DNA from: Argyresthia goedartella
Lineage: Eukaryota; Arthropoda; Insecta; Lepidoptera; Argyresthiidae
Direction: 5' to 3'
DNA length: 64,000 bases
Assembly: GCA_949825045.1 (NCBI GenBank)
Contig: OX463816.1
Span: forward strand, 19,417,243-19,481,242
Made by a program: the position numbers and the translations under genes. Shown here piece after piece: positions 1 to 10,639 of the stretch. The notes below the pieces were generated by a model. It did no database searches. It was not told the origin of the DNA and worked only from the letters and a program-made list of their open reading frames with translations. Every line of letters begins with the position of its first letter. Positions within the stretch are counted from its first letter, which is position 1.

Positions 1-301
1 ACAAAATAGGTTTGTTTCAATAATATGAATAATCTCCTATCAAAATAAGAACAAATACTCAACAAACAAAAAAACATCAAAAAAGTCTAAGTATATCTTT
101 CCGCATACTCTTTCCTTCACACTGACCTTCTACATCTCAGGACTTTGATATTGTGTGTCTGTATGCTTACTTATATTTTCAATAGACAAATATTAACCAT
201 TTAAGTTATTTGTTTGTCTTTTTGCGCCTGTTTGTGTGTCTGACTGTGCCTGTTTTTTAACGCTTTTTTAACACTTTTCCGCATTCTCTAGTGTATAAGA
301 T
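1..301. other. AT-rich upstream sequence, no gene seen
   Basis: No coding exon or recognisable repeat is visible. It lies immediately upstream of the Arg/Gly-rich gene and presumably holds its promoter or 5' UTR. An in-frame TAA six bases before the ATG at 302 and a CTCTAG acceptor-like site near 284-289 leave open whether 302 is the true start or part of a later exon. Confidence 0.4.
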
Positions 302-2051
302 ATGGTGAGGATAAGAGGAGGAATAGGGAGGGGGAAAGGTGGAGGACGAGGAGGAGTAAGCTCCTCTAGGGAAATTGAGGTGGACGTCATTGTGGAGCCA
401 TGTCCCTTGGAGCCTCCGACGCCGGCTCGACGAGCCAGGACCCACGGCGGGAATACCGACAGCCGAGGGAGGGTCGCAGCGAAAGGCAGGGGCAGGGGCA
501 GGGGCAGGGGCAGCGGCAGGGGCAGGGGCAGGGGTAGTATGCCAGAGGAGCAGCAGCGGTAATATGTTTTGTTTGTTTATTGCTTTAAATTGTATGTTTT
601 ACTTGTTTTGTTCTTTTAATTATTTTTGTATGTAAGTTTTGTTGTTTCGTAATTTTTCGTAATTTCTTTATTGTACTAAACAAAACAGACATACAGATAA
701 CTTATGATAGAAAAAACATGTACAAAGGCGAGCTTATCTCTAAAAAGAGATTTCTTCCAGCAAACCATGTTGGATAGGAGACGGAGATGATAGGTAAGGG
801 AAAGAATTGCGCGTACAATTAAGACTATATTCTAATATAATACATATTACACATACATAAAACCCTATTGATAAGAAATATAGAATACATACACAGTTAC
901 ATAAATACAGCATATCAATAAATATCTTACAAATATACTAATACTAATACATTATATAGCTAAATAGAAAGTGAAAGATAGTGCTTCTTTAGTCGGTTCT
1001 TAAAGATATTCAGTGATGGACTGTCCCTGATGGTGCAGGGAAGTTCATTCCACAGCCGTATAGCGCGGATTCTAAACCCGTGCTCGAAGGATGCAGTGGA
1101 GCGTTGTGGGGCTTTAAGCATAGTAGCCATGTGAGTTCTCCGAGGCCTGCATGAAGAAAGAAATTCGAAGCGATCACGCAGGAAGTTAGGGTACCGAGGG
1201 TTCCACAAAATATTGTAGAGCAGGCATAGGATATGAGAGTCCCGTCGAAGACGAATCGGAAGCCAATTCAACTCCCTGCGATGTTGAGAAACGTGATCAT
1301 ATTTTCGCAGTCCGAAGATGAACCGAATCCCGAGGTTTTGAAGTCGTTCGAGTTTGTTCAGTTGCTCTTCATTTGCGCTTACCCAGCAAACATCAGCATA
1401 GTCAATGAGGGGAAGTAAAAGAGACTGGGCGAGAATAATTTTGGTCTGACGAGGAAGAAAGTTCTGAAGTCTCCTGAGAGAGTGAAAGGTAGCGTAAACT
1501 CGCCTGCTGACCTCGCTGATATGCGTTGACCAGTTTAACTGGTTATCGAAAACAACACCCAGGTTTTTCGCTGTGTCGCTATACATGATTACGGTACCGT
1601 TATAAGATACAGGAGGGACAGACTGTTGCTTCAACAAACATAGTGAGTGTCTGGTACCTATAATCATGGCCTGGGACTTGTTTGGGTTAACCAGTAGCCC
1701 AAATGACGAGGCCCATCCTCTAATACCCTCTAAGTCAGCGTTTAACGCCTCCACAGCGGAGTTTACATCATCGGGAGAGAAGTGGCGATAGATTGTTTGT
1801 GTTATTGGAGACGAATAAATTTACTTATATTCTATTCTTTTTTGTATTCTATTTATTTTTATAATTTTATTCTTTCTTTCAGATTTTACTGCGGTAATAT
1901 TGTCGGAGGCGGACTCCCAGAGGGAGAACCTTTGGAGTCCCTCTTGCACATTAAGCGCCAGCGGATCTGGGATCCCCTCCAATCCCTGATCACAATACAC
2001 GAGATGCCGCCTGCTTCCTCCGCTTTGTTGGCGCCATCACCAGTGATGTAA
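302..2051 (+). CDS. Two-exon gene for an Arg/Gly-rich protein, function unknown
   Basis: Exon 1 is 302-558, from ATG with an in-frame stop just upstream, to a GTAAT donor at 559. Exon 2 is 1883-2051, after a T-rich tract ending TTTCAG. Exon 1 leaves two bases of a codon and exon 2 begins with one, so the frame is kept (an Arg codon spans the join); the predicted protein is about 141 aa. Residues 1-85 are rich in Gly and Arg, with a GRGRGRGRGSGRGRGRG run near residue 62, like RNA-binding RG boxes; the 55-residue second half is not low complexity (LESLLHIKRQRIWDPLQSL) and ends in a stop at 2049. AATAAA follows at 2120. The intron contains an antisense CR1/L2-like insertion (about 649-1795); without it the intron would be about 180 bp. 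I do not recognise the family. The exact in-phase join is the main support. Confidence 0.5.
649..1795 (-). mobile_element. CR1/L2-like non-LTR retrotransposon fragment, family A copy 1, 5'-truncated
   Basis: The minus strand encodes 264 residues (1754-960) from the C-terminal half of a reverse transcriptase ORF2: a thumb/linker part (LGVVFDNQLNW), LPLIDYADVCW, RLQNLGIRFIFGL, the LNWLPIRLRR motif and the C-terminal RIRAIRLWNELP block, all usual after the RT palm in CR1/L2/Daphne-type elements. The F/Y-x-DD palm is missing, so the copy is 5'-truncated and cannot be autonomous. The 3' UTR (959-649) carries the AAGGCGAGCTTATCTC motif shared by related copies. It is about 98% identical over its 3' 740 bases to the copy at 48165, by eye, so insertion is fairly recent. 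It sits antisense in the intron of the Arg/Gly-rich gene. No clear target duplication. Confidence 0.85.
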
Positions 2052-2119
2052 GAAACATTTTTTTAGCGTAGTCTATACTGTGTTTTTTTTAAATTATTTT
2101 TTTAAGATATTCCAACAAC

Positions 2120-2125
2120 AATAAA
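2120..2125 (+). promoter_or_regulatory. Polyadenylation signal AATAAA
   Basis: AATAAA occurs 69 bases after the stop of the Arg/Gly-rich gene and is followed by a T-rich downstream stretch. It fits a short 3' UTR. Confidence 0.45.
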
Positions 2126-3582
2126 AAGCTCTGTGTTTCAAAAAAAATCACATATATTTGAACATGTTATTTGTTATCTTACCATTGCTCATTTATTTTA
2201 TTGATATTTTAATAAGTAATATTTTTTTACAAGTAAACATTTTTGTATGAAGCCAGGCTACTTGAAACTTCAAATAGGTACCTACCCTAAAATTTTGGTT
2301 TTTCGTGTACTTTAATGTAATGTTTCGTGTAATGAGAATTTAATAACAAACAACAAATGTGCTTTTGACACAATATAGTAAATAGCGTAGTAGCGTTTCT
2401 GAGATAATTCAGTTTAAATATGTAATTTAGTCATTTATCTAGTAGTTTTTATTTGTATTCTAATACGGTTCGATACTTGTCAAATTTATATATTTATGTA
2501 ATTTCTCATTACAATATACATTAAATTGTATTTTGTATATGCTATTGAACATAAAATAAAAAACACAAAAAATACAGAGAATTAATTTGCAAAGGCAAGC
2601 TTATCTCTAAAAAGACATCTCTTCCATCAAACCCATGATGTAACCCCATAATTGTAAAATATTTTTTAAACATCTGTCATATCTACCAAAGATCAGAATT
2701 TCAAAGTCGCATCCATACTTTTTTCGCCAGTGGTATTTCTGTTTGTATGAAGAAATTGATCATTTTCAACTCTTCAAAACTTCTTGTTTCTAGTATGCTA
2801 ATTAGATAGTGTTCATTGAATTAGTTAGGTAATTTAATGTAGTTTTTGAATTAGTTAGTTAATTTAATGTAGTTTTTGAATTTATTGACCATTTTCAGCA
2901 AATATGTCAAGCCCATAATTTTACTATGTGACTGGAGAGGTGTTTAATATCGGGTCATACACACCAACGACAAATCATATCTGTATAGGGTTCTTGATTT
3001 AACTAGTTGAAGACCTAAACTCTCTAAATTAGCTTAGACAAGCCACTGTAGTCACAAAGAGGGTCTAGAAATAAGCTGACAACATAACCTATTTTAGAAC
3101 ACTTTTTTGATTATGTTATTTTAAGGTCATGGCTTTAAATCAATTTTTGTCTTAATTTTTCCACAGGACCATGTCATGTTTATATGTAACTGTGTAAATA
3201 AGATAATGTTGTAAATAAAACCAAAAATTCAAGCTGTTCCTGTGTTTAATTTTGAAAATTCAATAGTTTTTGACAAAAATGAGAAGAAAAAATCCCTATT
3301 TTCAGAATACTTTCTTTGCTCACACCTAGACTGCTTGACCAAACCCAGCTTATGTTACATTATTAGAAAGTATGTTTAATGCAGTTTTCAAATATATACA
3401 GGTTGTTTCTATTAAATAAGTAGTTTACGCCTCTTGGAGGATAGAAGCAAGCGCGGGGCGCGCGGCCCGCCACCTGTGGTGCGCACGATTTGCGCCGCGG
3501 CAAGTGACCCTAAATGCGGTTGCGAGGCGTGTGGCAAGGGAAGGGTTAAGTGACTGCTGCATAATGCCTAATTATGTACAGT
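2126..3582. other. Intergenic, with small repeat pieces
   Basis: A short 3' UTR fragment of a family A-like non-LTR element (minus) lies near 2540-2640, recognised by GCAAAGGCAAGCTTATCTC. At 2815-2880 a roughly 31-bp unit ending TGTAGTTTTTGAATT is tandemly duplicated. An AATAAA at 3213 could be the end of a transcript or retrocopy. 3430-3550 is unusually GC-rich. No gene recognised. Confidence 0.4.
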
Positions 3583-3966
3583 TACATACACTAGTTTATC
3601 TACACACATATCATAAGCTCTCTTTGATGTGTTCAGGAACCGCATGTTTGACCGGCATTGTGGTTCTGCAATTGTTTAGCTTGTTCTTTAGTACGAACTT
3701 CACGCAGACGGGCGTCGGCGTTCGAAATTTGAATGTCAGTACCAACTTCACAGACAAACTAGGGATGGCACGCGGGTGGGCGTCGGCGTTCGAAATTTGA
3801 ATGTCATTACATGTAGAAAAACTATACATAATGACCATTATGTGTAGTTTTCCAGATACGAAACGAGTTTTTACCAAGTAGTTTAACATAATGCTGATCG
3901 TAACGTGCAGTTTTTGAACGCAGTAAAGAGGGTTTATGATACGTGTGTAGATAAAATACATTACAA
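3583..3966. mobile_element. MITE-like inverted-repeat element
   Basis: The 31-base arm at 3595-3625 pairs with 3925-3955 (two or three mismatches), and flanking bases extend the match. The interior holds a 29-bp direct repeat (GGGCGTCGGCGTTCGAAATT...) at 3710-3738 and 3778-3806. Open frames across it on both strands are by-products of this structure. No transposase. Confidence 0.6.
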
Positions 3967-4414
3967 CTTAATATTAAATCTCAAAAAAAAAAAGCCAAAC
4001 TGATCATTCATTTATTGAATGATTCACTCACTCATTTAGCTACATCCCTATTTATTATTCTTAAAAAAACGGCAACCCGCAATGTCATTTTACTGCAGCT
4101 GATAAAAAGTTAGACTGTAGTTATCTTAGAACCATTTGCGTCAGCACCCTGTAAAGTAAAGATTTTCGAATAAATCGATGACTGTTCTAAGAATATCCTG
4201 CGATAACATTTTGTCCTCGGATTTGTTATCTATCTAGGTATTTTTTTACGAGTACTATCTATGAAATCAACCTCGGTGTAGATAATTCATATATGCGCAC
4301 TTTTTGTTGAAATCTATCAGCTACGCTTTTAATCAGTAATAATAAAGCCATATAGCGTTACCGTGACGTCATTGTAACAAATTAGGTGCGAAGTCGATAA
4401 TAATAACATCAAAA

Positions 4415-4419
4415 TCAGT
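4415..4419 (+). promoter_or_regulatory. Possible arthropod initiator (TCAGT) for gene A
   Basis: TCAGT lies 82 bases upstream of the gene A ATG, in otherwise AT-rich DNA. The arthropod initiator consensus is TCAGT; this is only a sequence match and no TATA box is seen at -30. Confidence 0.2.
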
Positions 4420-4500
4420 GCTATTCGTGAGACTTTCCACAACCTAAAGGATCGTTGTATTTATATTGCGACTAATATTATATTTTATTTATTGAAAAAA

Positions 4501-4599
4501 ATGCTGCACGCGTGGCAAATAGTGGCCCTAGTGTTTTTCATAGTGAACATAATATTTCTAATAGGATCACTGATGCACGCCCTCTTACTAAATGACAAG
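4501..4599 (+). CDS. Gene A exon 1: N-terminal membrane helix of a small predicted membrane protein
   Basis: ATG at 4501 follows an A-rich leader (GAAAAAA). It encodes 33 residues, almost all one hydrophobic segment (IVALVFFIVNIIFLIGSL, residues 7-24), then ends exactly at a consensus donor GTAAGT at 4600, phase 0. A signal anchor or signal peptide is likely. The next good phase-0 coding exon on this strand is 10235-10444; joining them gives about 102 aa. The intron (about 5.6 kb) is full of SINEs, MITEs and a non-LTR fragment. I do not recognise the gene. The layout matches gene B (29622-43663). Too short for ordinary ORF finders; support is the ATG, the hydrophobic stretch and the consensus donor. 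Confidence 0.5.
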
Positions 4600-4660
4600 G
4601 TAAGTTAGTATAATACTTATTTGGTATTTTAGATTGATGTTATAAATAGCTAATAAAATC

Positions 4661-5131
4661 AGTCAAGTGCGGGTCGGACTCACGCACGAAGGGTTTCATA
4701 CCATCGTAAAAGAAAACAAACACTAAATCCTAAATAATAAAACCAAAACAAAAAGAAAAAATATATGTGTTCTCTGGGAATCGAACCCGGAACTTCAAGA
4801 ATGCGAAACCGATACGAAACCGACTGAGCTATCTCAAAGTTTTTAAAAGCAACGAAATTTATGGTGTTATTCAATCATGATGGCATGAGGTATTTCGCAG
4901 GGGCAGGGATTTAAAAAAACAGTTGCTTGTACGGGGACCCCCTTTTATTTTCTAAATTGCGTGTAGTTCAATATTTGTTGCTGTTGCGGCAACAGAAATG
5001 CACATTCTATGGAAATTTCAGCTCTCTACCTATTTCGGTTGCTCTGATAGAGCGGGGTGACAGACCGACGGACAGCGGAGGCTTAGTAATAGGGTCCCGT
5101 TTGGCACCCTTCGGGTACGGAACCCTAAAAA
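4661..5131 (-). repeat. Lepidopteran-type interspersed repeat (GGGTTCCGTACC family), tRNA-like module inside
   Basis: The two ends match a dispersed family seen also at 5325-5600 and 31799-32205: one end reads GTCAAGTGCGGGTCGGACTC, the other GGGTACGGAACCCT. Near 4775-4850 (minus strand) there is a tRNA-like head with A-box TAGCTCAGTCGG and B-box GGTTCGATTCC, as in SINEs. It lies in gene A's intron. The reading frames across it are not genes. Confidence 0.65.
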
Positions 5132-5324
5132 GTGTTGCGTGTATCGAGTTTATAGTAGTAGTATTTATATAGGTAGGTTTATGGAGGTTTATTTATAGTA
5201 GGTCTACCTATAAAGACCAAGAAAAAAGAATACCTTTATTGTCCTTATAAGGGACATCATATCGTAGTTATGAACTAGCAGATTTATGTCAGCTGCGAAG
5301 ATTTCTGTCAGTACCTTTGATTCA

Positions 5325-5620
5325 TAGGGTTGCGTCCCCGAAGGGTGCTAAACGGGAACCTATTACTAGGCGTCCGTTGTCGTCCGTCCGTCTGTCTGCC
5401 TGTCTGTCCACCATCGTCAGTGGGCTGTATCCCATGAACCGTAATAGGTAGAGATTTATTTTTTATAGCATGTGTATTTCTGTTGCCGCTGCAGCAACAG
5501 ATTATGAACTACATGCAAATTTTAAAAGACGTTCCCCGTACAAGATACGTTTTTTGGTCTTTTTCTTGTACGATCGTACGGAATTCTTCGTGTGCGAGAC
5601 CGACGGCGCTATCCTAATAG
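5325..5620 (+). repeat. GGGTTCCGTACC-family repeat, diverged copy
   Basis: The order of blocks matches the copy at 31799: GGTTGCGTCCCCGAAGGG, CTATTACTAGGCGTCC, CCGTCCGTCTGTCTGCC, CTGTTGCCGCTGCAGC, and an end with CGTGTGCGAGACCGAC. No coding content. Confidence 0.55.
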
Positions 5621-5972
5621 GGGCTTCTTGACAGATAATTTTAAAAAAGTTCTGAAGGCTGTAGCAGATGGTGTTGATTCGTCATGGCCTTCATTAATGG
5701 GTCTGTGATTATAACCAAAGAGCATAAGAACCGCACTTACTTGTTCACTACAGAGAAAAAAGTAATAAATGAATTTAAATAATGGTTGTTTTTCAGGAAA
5801 ATATCGAAGGAATAGTAGTTGTCTTCTACGTTTTTGGAACAATATCTACAAATAAAACCCACATGTTAAAATAGGACATTTCCATCGATTAAAAACTAGA
5901 TATTGACGGCATCTTATATAAGTAGGTAATAAAATCGGTTGGCTTGAAGTAATCAGAGCATATTCTGGTATT

Positions 5973-6920
5973 CAAATCAAATCAAATCAAAAATGATTTA
6001 TTTCCATAGGATGTTGTTACATCACTTAGATCCGTCATTACATTTTTTTGGGTGAGTTCACTAACACAATGGCGGAATCTGTGGAGAAAAGCTCACCGAA
6101 GAAACTCCACAGTCGTCGCATCTTTTGCGTTTCCTTTTTTAAATAAAATATTGTCAAATTACAAAATGAATGCTAATTATATATCGAAACAGCCTGTTAC
6201 TCAAACAATCTATTCCCATGGACATCTGTCCTCTAAGTAATCAGATATCCTATAGTAACCTTTTTTATACAATTTCTGTTTTATTATTATTTTAAACTTG
6301 TCTAAAGGTAAGTTTTTAATATCAGTAGGGACCTTATTGTAATAGCGTGTACAATTGCCTTTAAAAGAATTACTAATTTTATGTAGTCGGCTTACATAAG
6401 CAACCAACTTGTCTTTATTTCTAGTATTAAAATTGTGTATATCACTGTACTTCTGAAAATTAGTTATATTTCTTTTTACATACACAAGATTGTCATAGAT
6501 ATATTGAGACACAAATGTCAGAATATTGATTTCTTTAAACTTTTCCCTCAGTGACACTCTAGGCCCTAATCTATAAATTGCACGAACAGCCCGTTTCTGC
6601 AGAATAAATATACTATTAGCATTCGCAGCGTGACCCCACAATAAAATACCATAGGTCATTAGACTATGAAAGTAACTAAGGTAGACTAGTCTAGCGGTGT
6701 CTACGTCGGTAAGAGCTCTAATTTTTTTAACTGCGAACGCCTCCGAACTCAGTCTGTTCGACAATTTATTTATATGAGGATCCCATTGTAGTTTGGCGTC
6801 TAAAGTAATGCCCAAAAAGACAGTCGACTGCACAAGGTCCAATCTCTGTCCTTTTATAAATATGTCTGTAGTTACCGGGTTCACATTGGGTAACACGAAT
6901 TTAATACATTTAGTTTCTAA
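5973..6920 (-). mobile_element. CR1-like non-LTR retrotransposon 3' fragment (family B type)
   Basis: The minus strand carries an uninterrupted RT C-terminal region (6896-6210, 228 residues, with homology continuing to about 6918): FLGITLDAKLQWDPHI, YGILLWGHAANANSIFILQK, RAVRAIYRLG and the terminal KKGYYRISDYLEDR block. The same blocks occur in the copy at 19686-20919. The palm domain is absent, so this is 5'-truncated. The 3' end has a pentanucleotide tail, TCAAA repeated, at 5976-5990. It is in the first intron of gene A. Confidence 0.85.
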
Positions 6921-7300
6921 ACGATTTACAATTTACGATTTTTATTTATTACGATTGATTGCTGGTATTGAGCTTTTCTATGTTCAATTCAGGCTTTATT
7001 TGTTCAACTTCTTCAACCCATACCTCTGATTTCTGATTTGAGAATTTCACTAATCAAATACCTAATTAAGTATCGTGCTGTCGCTGCAGATGTCACAAAA
7101 AAGAACGTGACAGAACGATACTTAAGTAAATATTAACTTAGCGAATTTCACAATTCAGAAACCGGCGCTATCTTCGAAGTTCATCACTAGGGAAAAAGTG
7201 AGTATCAAAGTTTATCGAGGAATGTTTTCACAAAGGTCCGAAAGAATAATATAATAATAATAATAATAATGATAATAGCTTGGACACTATTTACACTCAT

Positions 7301-7512
7301 TGATCTAGCCCCAAACAGGATTCCCTGTATCTTGGGAACTTGACAACGATACAAATACTATAGATAAATATTATACTTAGTTAGATAGATAAACAACCAT
7401 GACTAGGGCAAAAACATCCATTCCCATCAAACAAATATTTGCCCCCACCGGGACTCGAACCCGGGACCCTTGGCTTCGTAGGCAGGGTCACTACCGACTC
7501 GGCCATTCGGTC
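7301..7512 (-). mobile_element. tRNA-derived SINE, copy 1
   Basis: On the minus strand the head has A-box TGGCCGAGTCGG and B-box GGTTCGAGTCC with CCCGGT/ACCGGG-like pairing around it, as in a tRNA, followed by a body that ends near CCCTGTATCTTGGGAAC (plus sense). A second copy with the same body is at 61504-61717, which shows it is a SINE and not a tRNA gene. Gene A intron. Confidence 0.75.
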
Positions 7513-7813
7513 AAAAAATAGCCAGGTTCATCGTAATCAAAGAGTTTGAGGTCAATAGTAACGCGAAGCGAAAATTTTTGATACATACCAAAACAAAAAA
7601 ATAGTGTTTTGTTTGTTTTTCATACGTGACAGTTCTTGTTCTTCGGATTGGTCACAAACCAACTTTGCATAAATCAATCACCATCAAAATTACATTTCTT
7701 TTTGATATGGCAACTGGCATGAAAAAAGTAGAAAACATGTCTAGCTAACGACATTTATTGACAGGATCTAGTTTATTCCCTTATTTATGAGCTGTCAGAA
7801 AATTGGTCATAGA

Positions 7814-7923
7814 CATCGGTCGCATGACTGTGGGTATTCACGTGCGACGTCACTTCCGGCTGAGCCTTTCTCTGAACATCTTCAACTTTGCCCAGTCATA
7901 CGACCATAGTCGTGCGACCGATG
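7814..7923. repeat. Inverted repeat (small MITE-like foldback)
   Basis: CATCGGTCGCATGACTGTGG (7814-7833) pairs with CCATAGTCGTGCGACCGATG (7904-7923), two mismatches. Spacer about 70 bases. Confidence 0.55.
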
Positions 7924-7948
7924 CCGAAAGTAAGCATGAATTGTTTTT

Positions 7949-8110
7949 CACGTGATAACGTCTTATAAATCCATGAACACTGGCTGCACGCACAAAAAGT
8001 GTCATGTTCCGCTGTCACGTTCCCCCTGAGCCGAGCCTGTAAGCGAGAGCGCGGGATAAGCGATAGAGAGGCACGATCGGCCTAAGCGTTTCTTATGACG
8101 TTATCACGTA
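7949..8110. mobile_element. MITE with ACGTGATAACGT ends, copy 1
   Basis: CACGTGATAACGTCTTAT (7949-7966) is inverted at 8091-8110. The copy at 58180-58373 has the same ends and the same outer right flank (CGACTTTACAAA...). No transposase inside. Confidence 0.6.
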
Positions 8111-8579
8111 AAATTATCGTCCCTAAACCGACTTTACAAAAAATCTTTCTTTTTTTTTGCTTTTGTTTTCACGTATATCGTGTCGAATAGACCACGAGCA
8201 TAATAAAACAATACTATAATTTATTGCCAACAATCGCGGGTTCAAACTAAGGGTTGACAATTTGGCGCGGAAACGGACCTGCAGCGTAATTTGCGTTGTA
8301 AGGTAAGGTGCATAGAGCTATACGTCAATCTCCTTCTCCTCTCCTTTTTAGCATAGAAAAGGAAAGGGAGACTGACAGATAGCTTGTCTCCCTTACTGAC
8401 AACGCAGAGTACCTCACTCCTACTGATTGATGCATGGACGTTCATTGAAGTACCATGGATGGGTTTTTTGAAAACACGTCCCATTTACCGTTACTTTAAA
8501 TTCGTATTTTTTGTTGAAAATCAATACTAAACTAATGGCTCTGTGAGCTGTCTAGACCTCGTGGGTGACATTTTCTCTT

Positions 8580-8690
8580 AATAACACATACAAACTTATG
8601 AATGCACTTGGTTACGTACATGTAGTTTGAAAGTAGCCGCACCAATAAATGTGAACTAAATTTTGCGGTCCCCAACATCTTGACTTTTCA
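8580..8690 (+). repeat. Dispersed repeat module (GGTTACGTACATG...)
   Basis: ACATACAAACTTATG and the block GTAGCCGCACCAATAA recur near 24195-24265 and 32015-32085, where they lie in the 3' part of GGGTTCCGTACC-family repeats. Confidence 0.5.
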
Positions 8691-9523
8691 CTTAAATTAT
8701 ATAGCCTGTTACTCTCAAGGTCTCTACAAATGCAATGACACCTCATTTGTTAAAATCAGTCGAGCTGTTTAGACTGCAGCGGTTTTTTGAAATTTTAAAA
8801 CCTCCAAGGTGAAAGATTTCCAAAAAAAATATCGACAAAAAAAACTATTTAAAAAATAACAAATAACTATCGAGCCTGCTCACAAAAAATCTCGAGAATC
8901 AGTTGAGAAGTGCGGCCTGTCGAAGATAACATCGGGACATACAAGAGCATTTTTGCCCATTTCTGAACGGAGTCGCTTCGCTCGTCGATAAAATAAAAAC
9001 TTGCAAAAGGCGACCTTTTATATTTTTAGGTCTCAAAATTTTATAAAATATGATAAATATCTTCACTGAAGTTTCTCTATTAGGGCAGCGCCTTAGATTT
9101 GGATTAAATTTCTAGCTAATGTCATATGTCAAAAATTTGGCAATAACTCTCTTATCCACTTGGTATTGACGAAACGTGTCGACAATAAAAAAATTGAAAA
9201 ATGGATTTGGTAAATTTTGCATTTAACTCAATTTCCCGAAAAGTTATTAATATTTTTGTGGTTTTTTTTTCATAAAATTCCGACTTATTTAACAATAAAA
9301 TAATTTATCAACATTTTATAAAAATAATAAAACAAACAATGCTGTTCTTATACTAAGTAATGCACCATTACTACAAAATATCAGTTTTATCTTTGGGTAT
9401 CAAATTTCAAGAGCAATGATTAATTTTCCATAAATTATGATGCGTTATCAAAATTTATTTCTCTCTTTAAAAACACACTGTAAAAAATATTTCTACTGAA
9501 AAGTGACCCTGTACCAAAAAAAA

Positions 9524-9826
9524 ATGCTGATTTTATACAGATTCAAATGAGGTATAACTCATCACTGTTCGTTTAATAATTCTGGTTTTAGGATCATTCT
9601 TACACATCAAATTATATTTTAGTAGATTTGCTACGCATATGCTATGCATATGCTAGTGACTCGCATTCTGCCTGTAACTACACTCGTCATATAATAATGA
9701 CTGGTCTTTAGTAAAGCCTCCTTATGACCTGTCAGTATCCTCGAAGCACCTTGATGTGTATTAAAACCAGAATTATTAAACGAACAGTGATGTTTTAAAC
9801 CTCATATGAATCTGTATTCAATCAGC
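9524..9826. mobile_element. MITE with ~68-bp terminal inverted repeats
   Basis: The left arm (9524-9592) starts TGCTGATT and includes CACTGTTCGTTTAATAATTC; the right arm (9760-9826) is its imperfect inverse. About 165 bp lie between and encode nothing. Located in the gene A intron. Confidence 0.65.
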
Positions 9827-10234
9827 AAGTTTTTAATTTCGCTTTTATCTCTCTATATTATATGCTACATTTGTCTTGCTATTCCCCCGGGAACCACGAT
9901 AAAAAAACCAGTAGAAGGTTATTGAAAAAATATTTTTCTTGCAACATTACTGGTTCCATAGGAAGAAAAAAAACTTTATGCGGAACTACTTTCGTAGCAA
10001 GAAAAAATATTCTTTAGACGCAACTGTTTACGTAGCTTTGATTTTGTATGCGGCCAAAGGGTTCGTTAATCTGAGGTTTTGACAATTTATAATTGACATT
10101 TCAGTTACAGGAATTTTCGACCTTAATGCATTTTGAGTGTCCAACGAAATGGACAATTAATTAATTACCGATACTGTAATTAACTTGAGTAGAAGTAGAA
10201 TTGCCTTTTGTACAAGTGACTCTCAAATTCCCAG

Positions 10235-10444
10235 GCGTCACTCAAGCGGACCTCCCAGAACAGCTCCGTGAGGTCGAGTAACCCCAACCCTCGCCACAGC
10301 AACATGCCGCAGGTGTTGTTGTACCACACCATCGTGAGGCTCAGCACGTCTTCCGACCAGTACCAGCAGCAGGATCAGCCCAAGAAACGCTTCTGGAAAA
10401 TCTTCAGCCGTTCCAATGCCAGCCACAGTCAGGTGGCTTCCTGA
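10235..10444 (+). CDS. Gene A terminal exon: Ser/basic-rich cytoplasmic tail
   Basis: A pyrimidine-rich tract ends CCCAG at 10234; the exon opens at phase 0 and encodes 69 residues to TGA at 10442. The composition is Ser/Asn/Gln-rich with basic clusters (SLKRTSQNSS, QPKKRFWKIFSRS) and GC-rich third positions unlike the AT-rich surroundings, which supports coding. Joined in phase to exon 4501-4599 it makes a protein of about 102 aa: one N-terminal membrane helix and a basic, phosphorylatable-looking tail. AATAAA lies at 10628. The exon could instead belong to another upstream gene or have extra exons between; no family recognised. Confidence 0.55.
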   Translation, partial: ASLKRTSQNSSVRSSNPNPRHSNMPQVLLYHTIVRLSTSSDQYQQQDQPKKRFWKIFSRSNASHSQVAS

Positions 10445-10627
10445 TCTCCATGCTAATAGGTTTACACCTCGTACATCTTCGTGGGGGTCTTAGTGTTTCT
10501 CCGTGTGGAGCATAGGCCTTAACAATTGTTAAACTATGTCAGTCATTTTAGTACATTAGAGTTTATGTGATATAGTTTCATTAAATCATTATAGGTACCT
10601 AGTAAGAACGTGTAAAAACAAGTAGTA

Positions 10628-10633
10628 AATAAA
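10628..10633 (+). promoter_or_regulatory. Polyadenylation signal of gene A
   Basis: AATAAA (GTAAATAAAGG) 184 bases after the gene A stop codon. Confidence 0.45.
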
Positions 10634-10639
10634 GGAAGG

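Noticed and set aside
480..540. Simple GGGGCA minisatellite with no coding role
   Set aside because: It is repetitive, but lies within a frame that continues in phase over a good splice into non-repetitive coding sequence, so a coding role was preferred.
3504..3961. Open frames of about 100 codons on both strands
   Set aside because: Explained by the inverted repeat and internal direct repeats of a MITE.
4770..4850. tRNA gene on the minus strand
   Set aside because: Has box-like motifs but lies inside a dispersed repeat and does not give a convincing cloverleaf.
7440..7512. tRNA gene on the minus strand
   Set aside because: A- and B-box are good but the same sequence with its body recurs at 61504-61717, so it is a SINE head.
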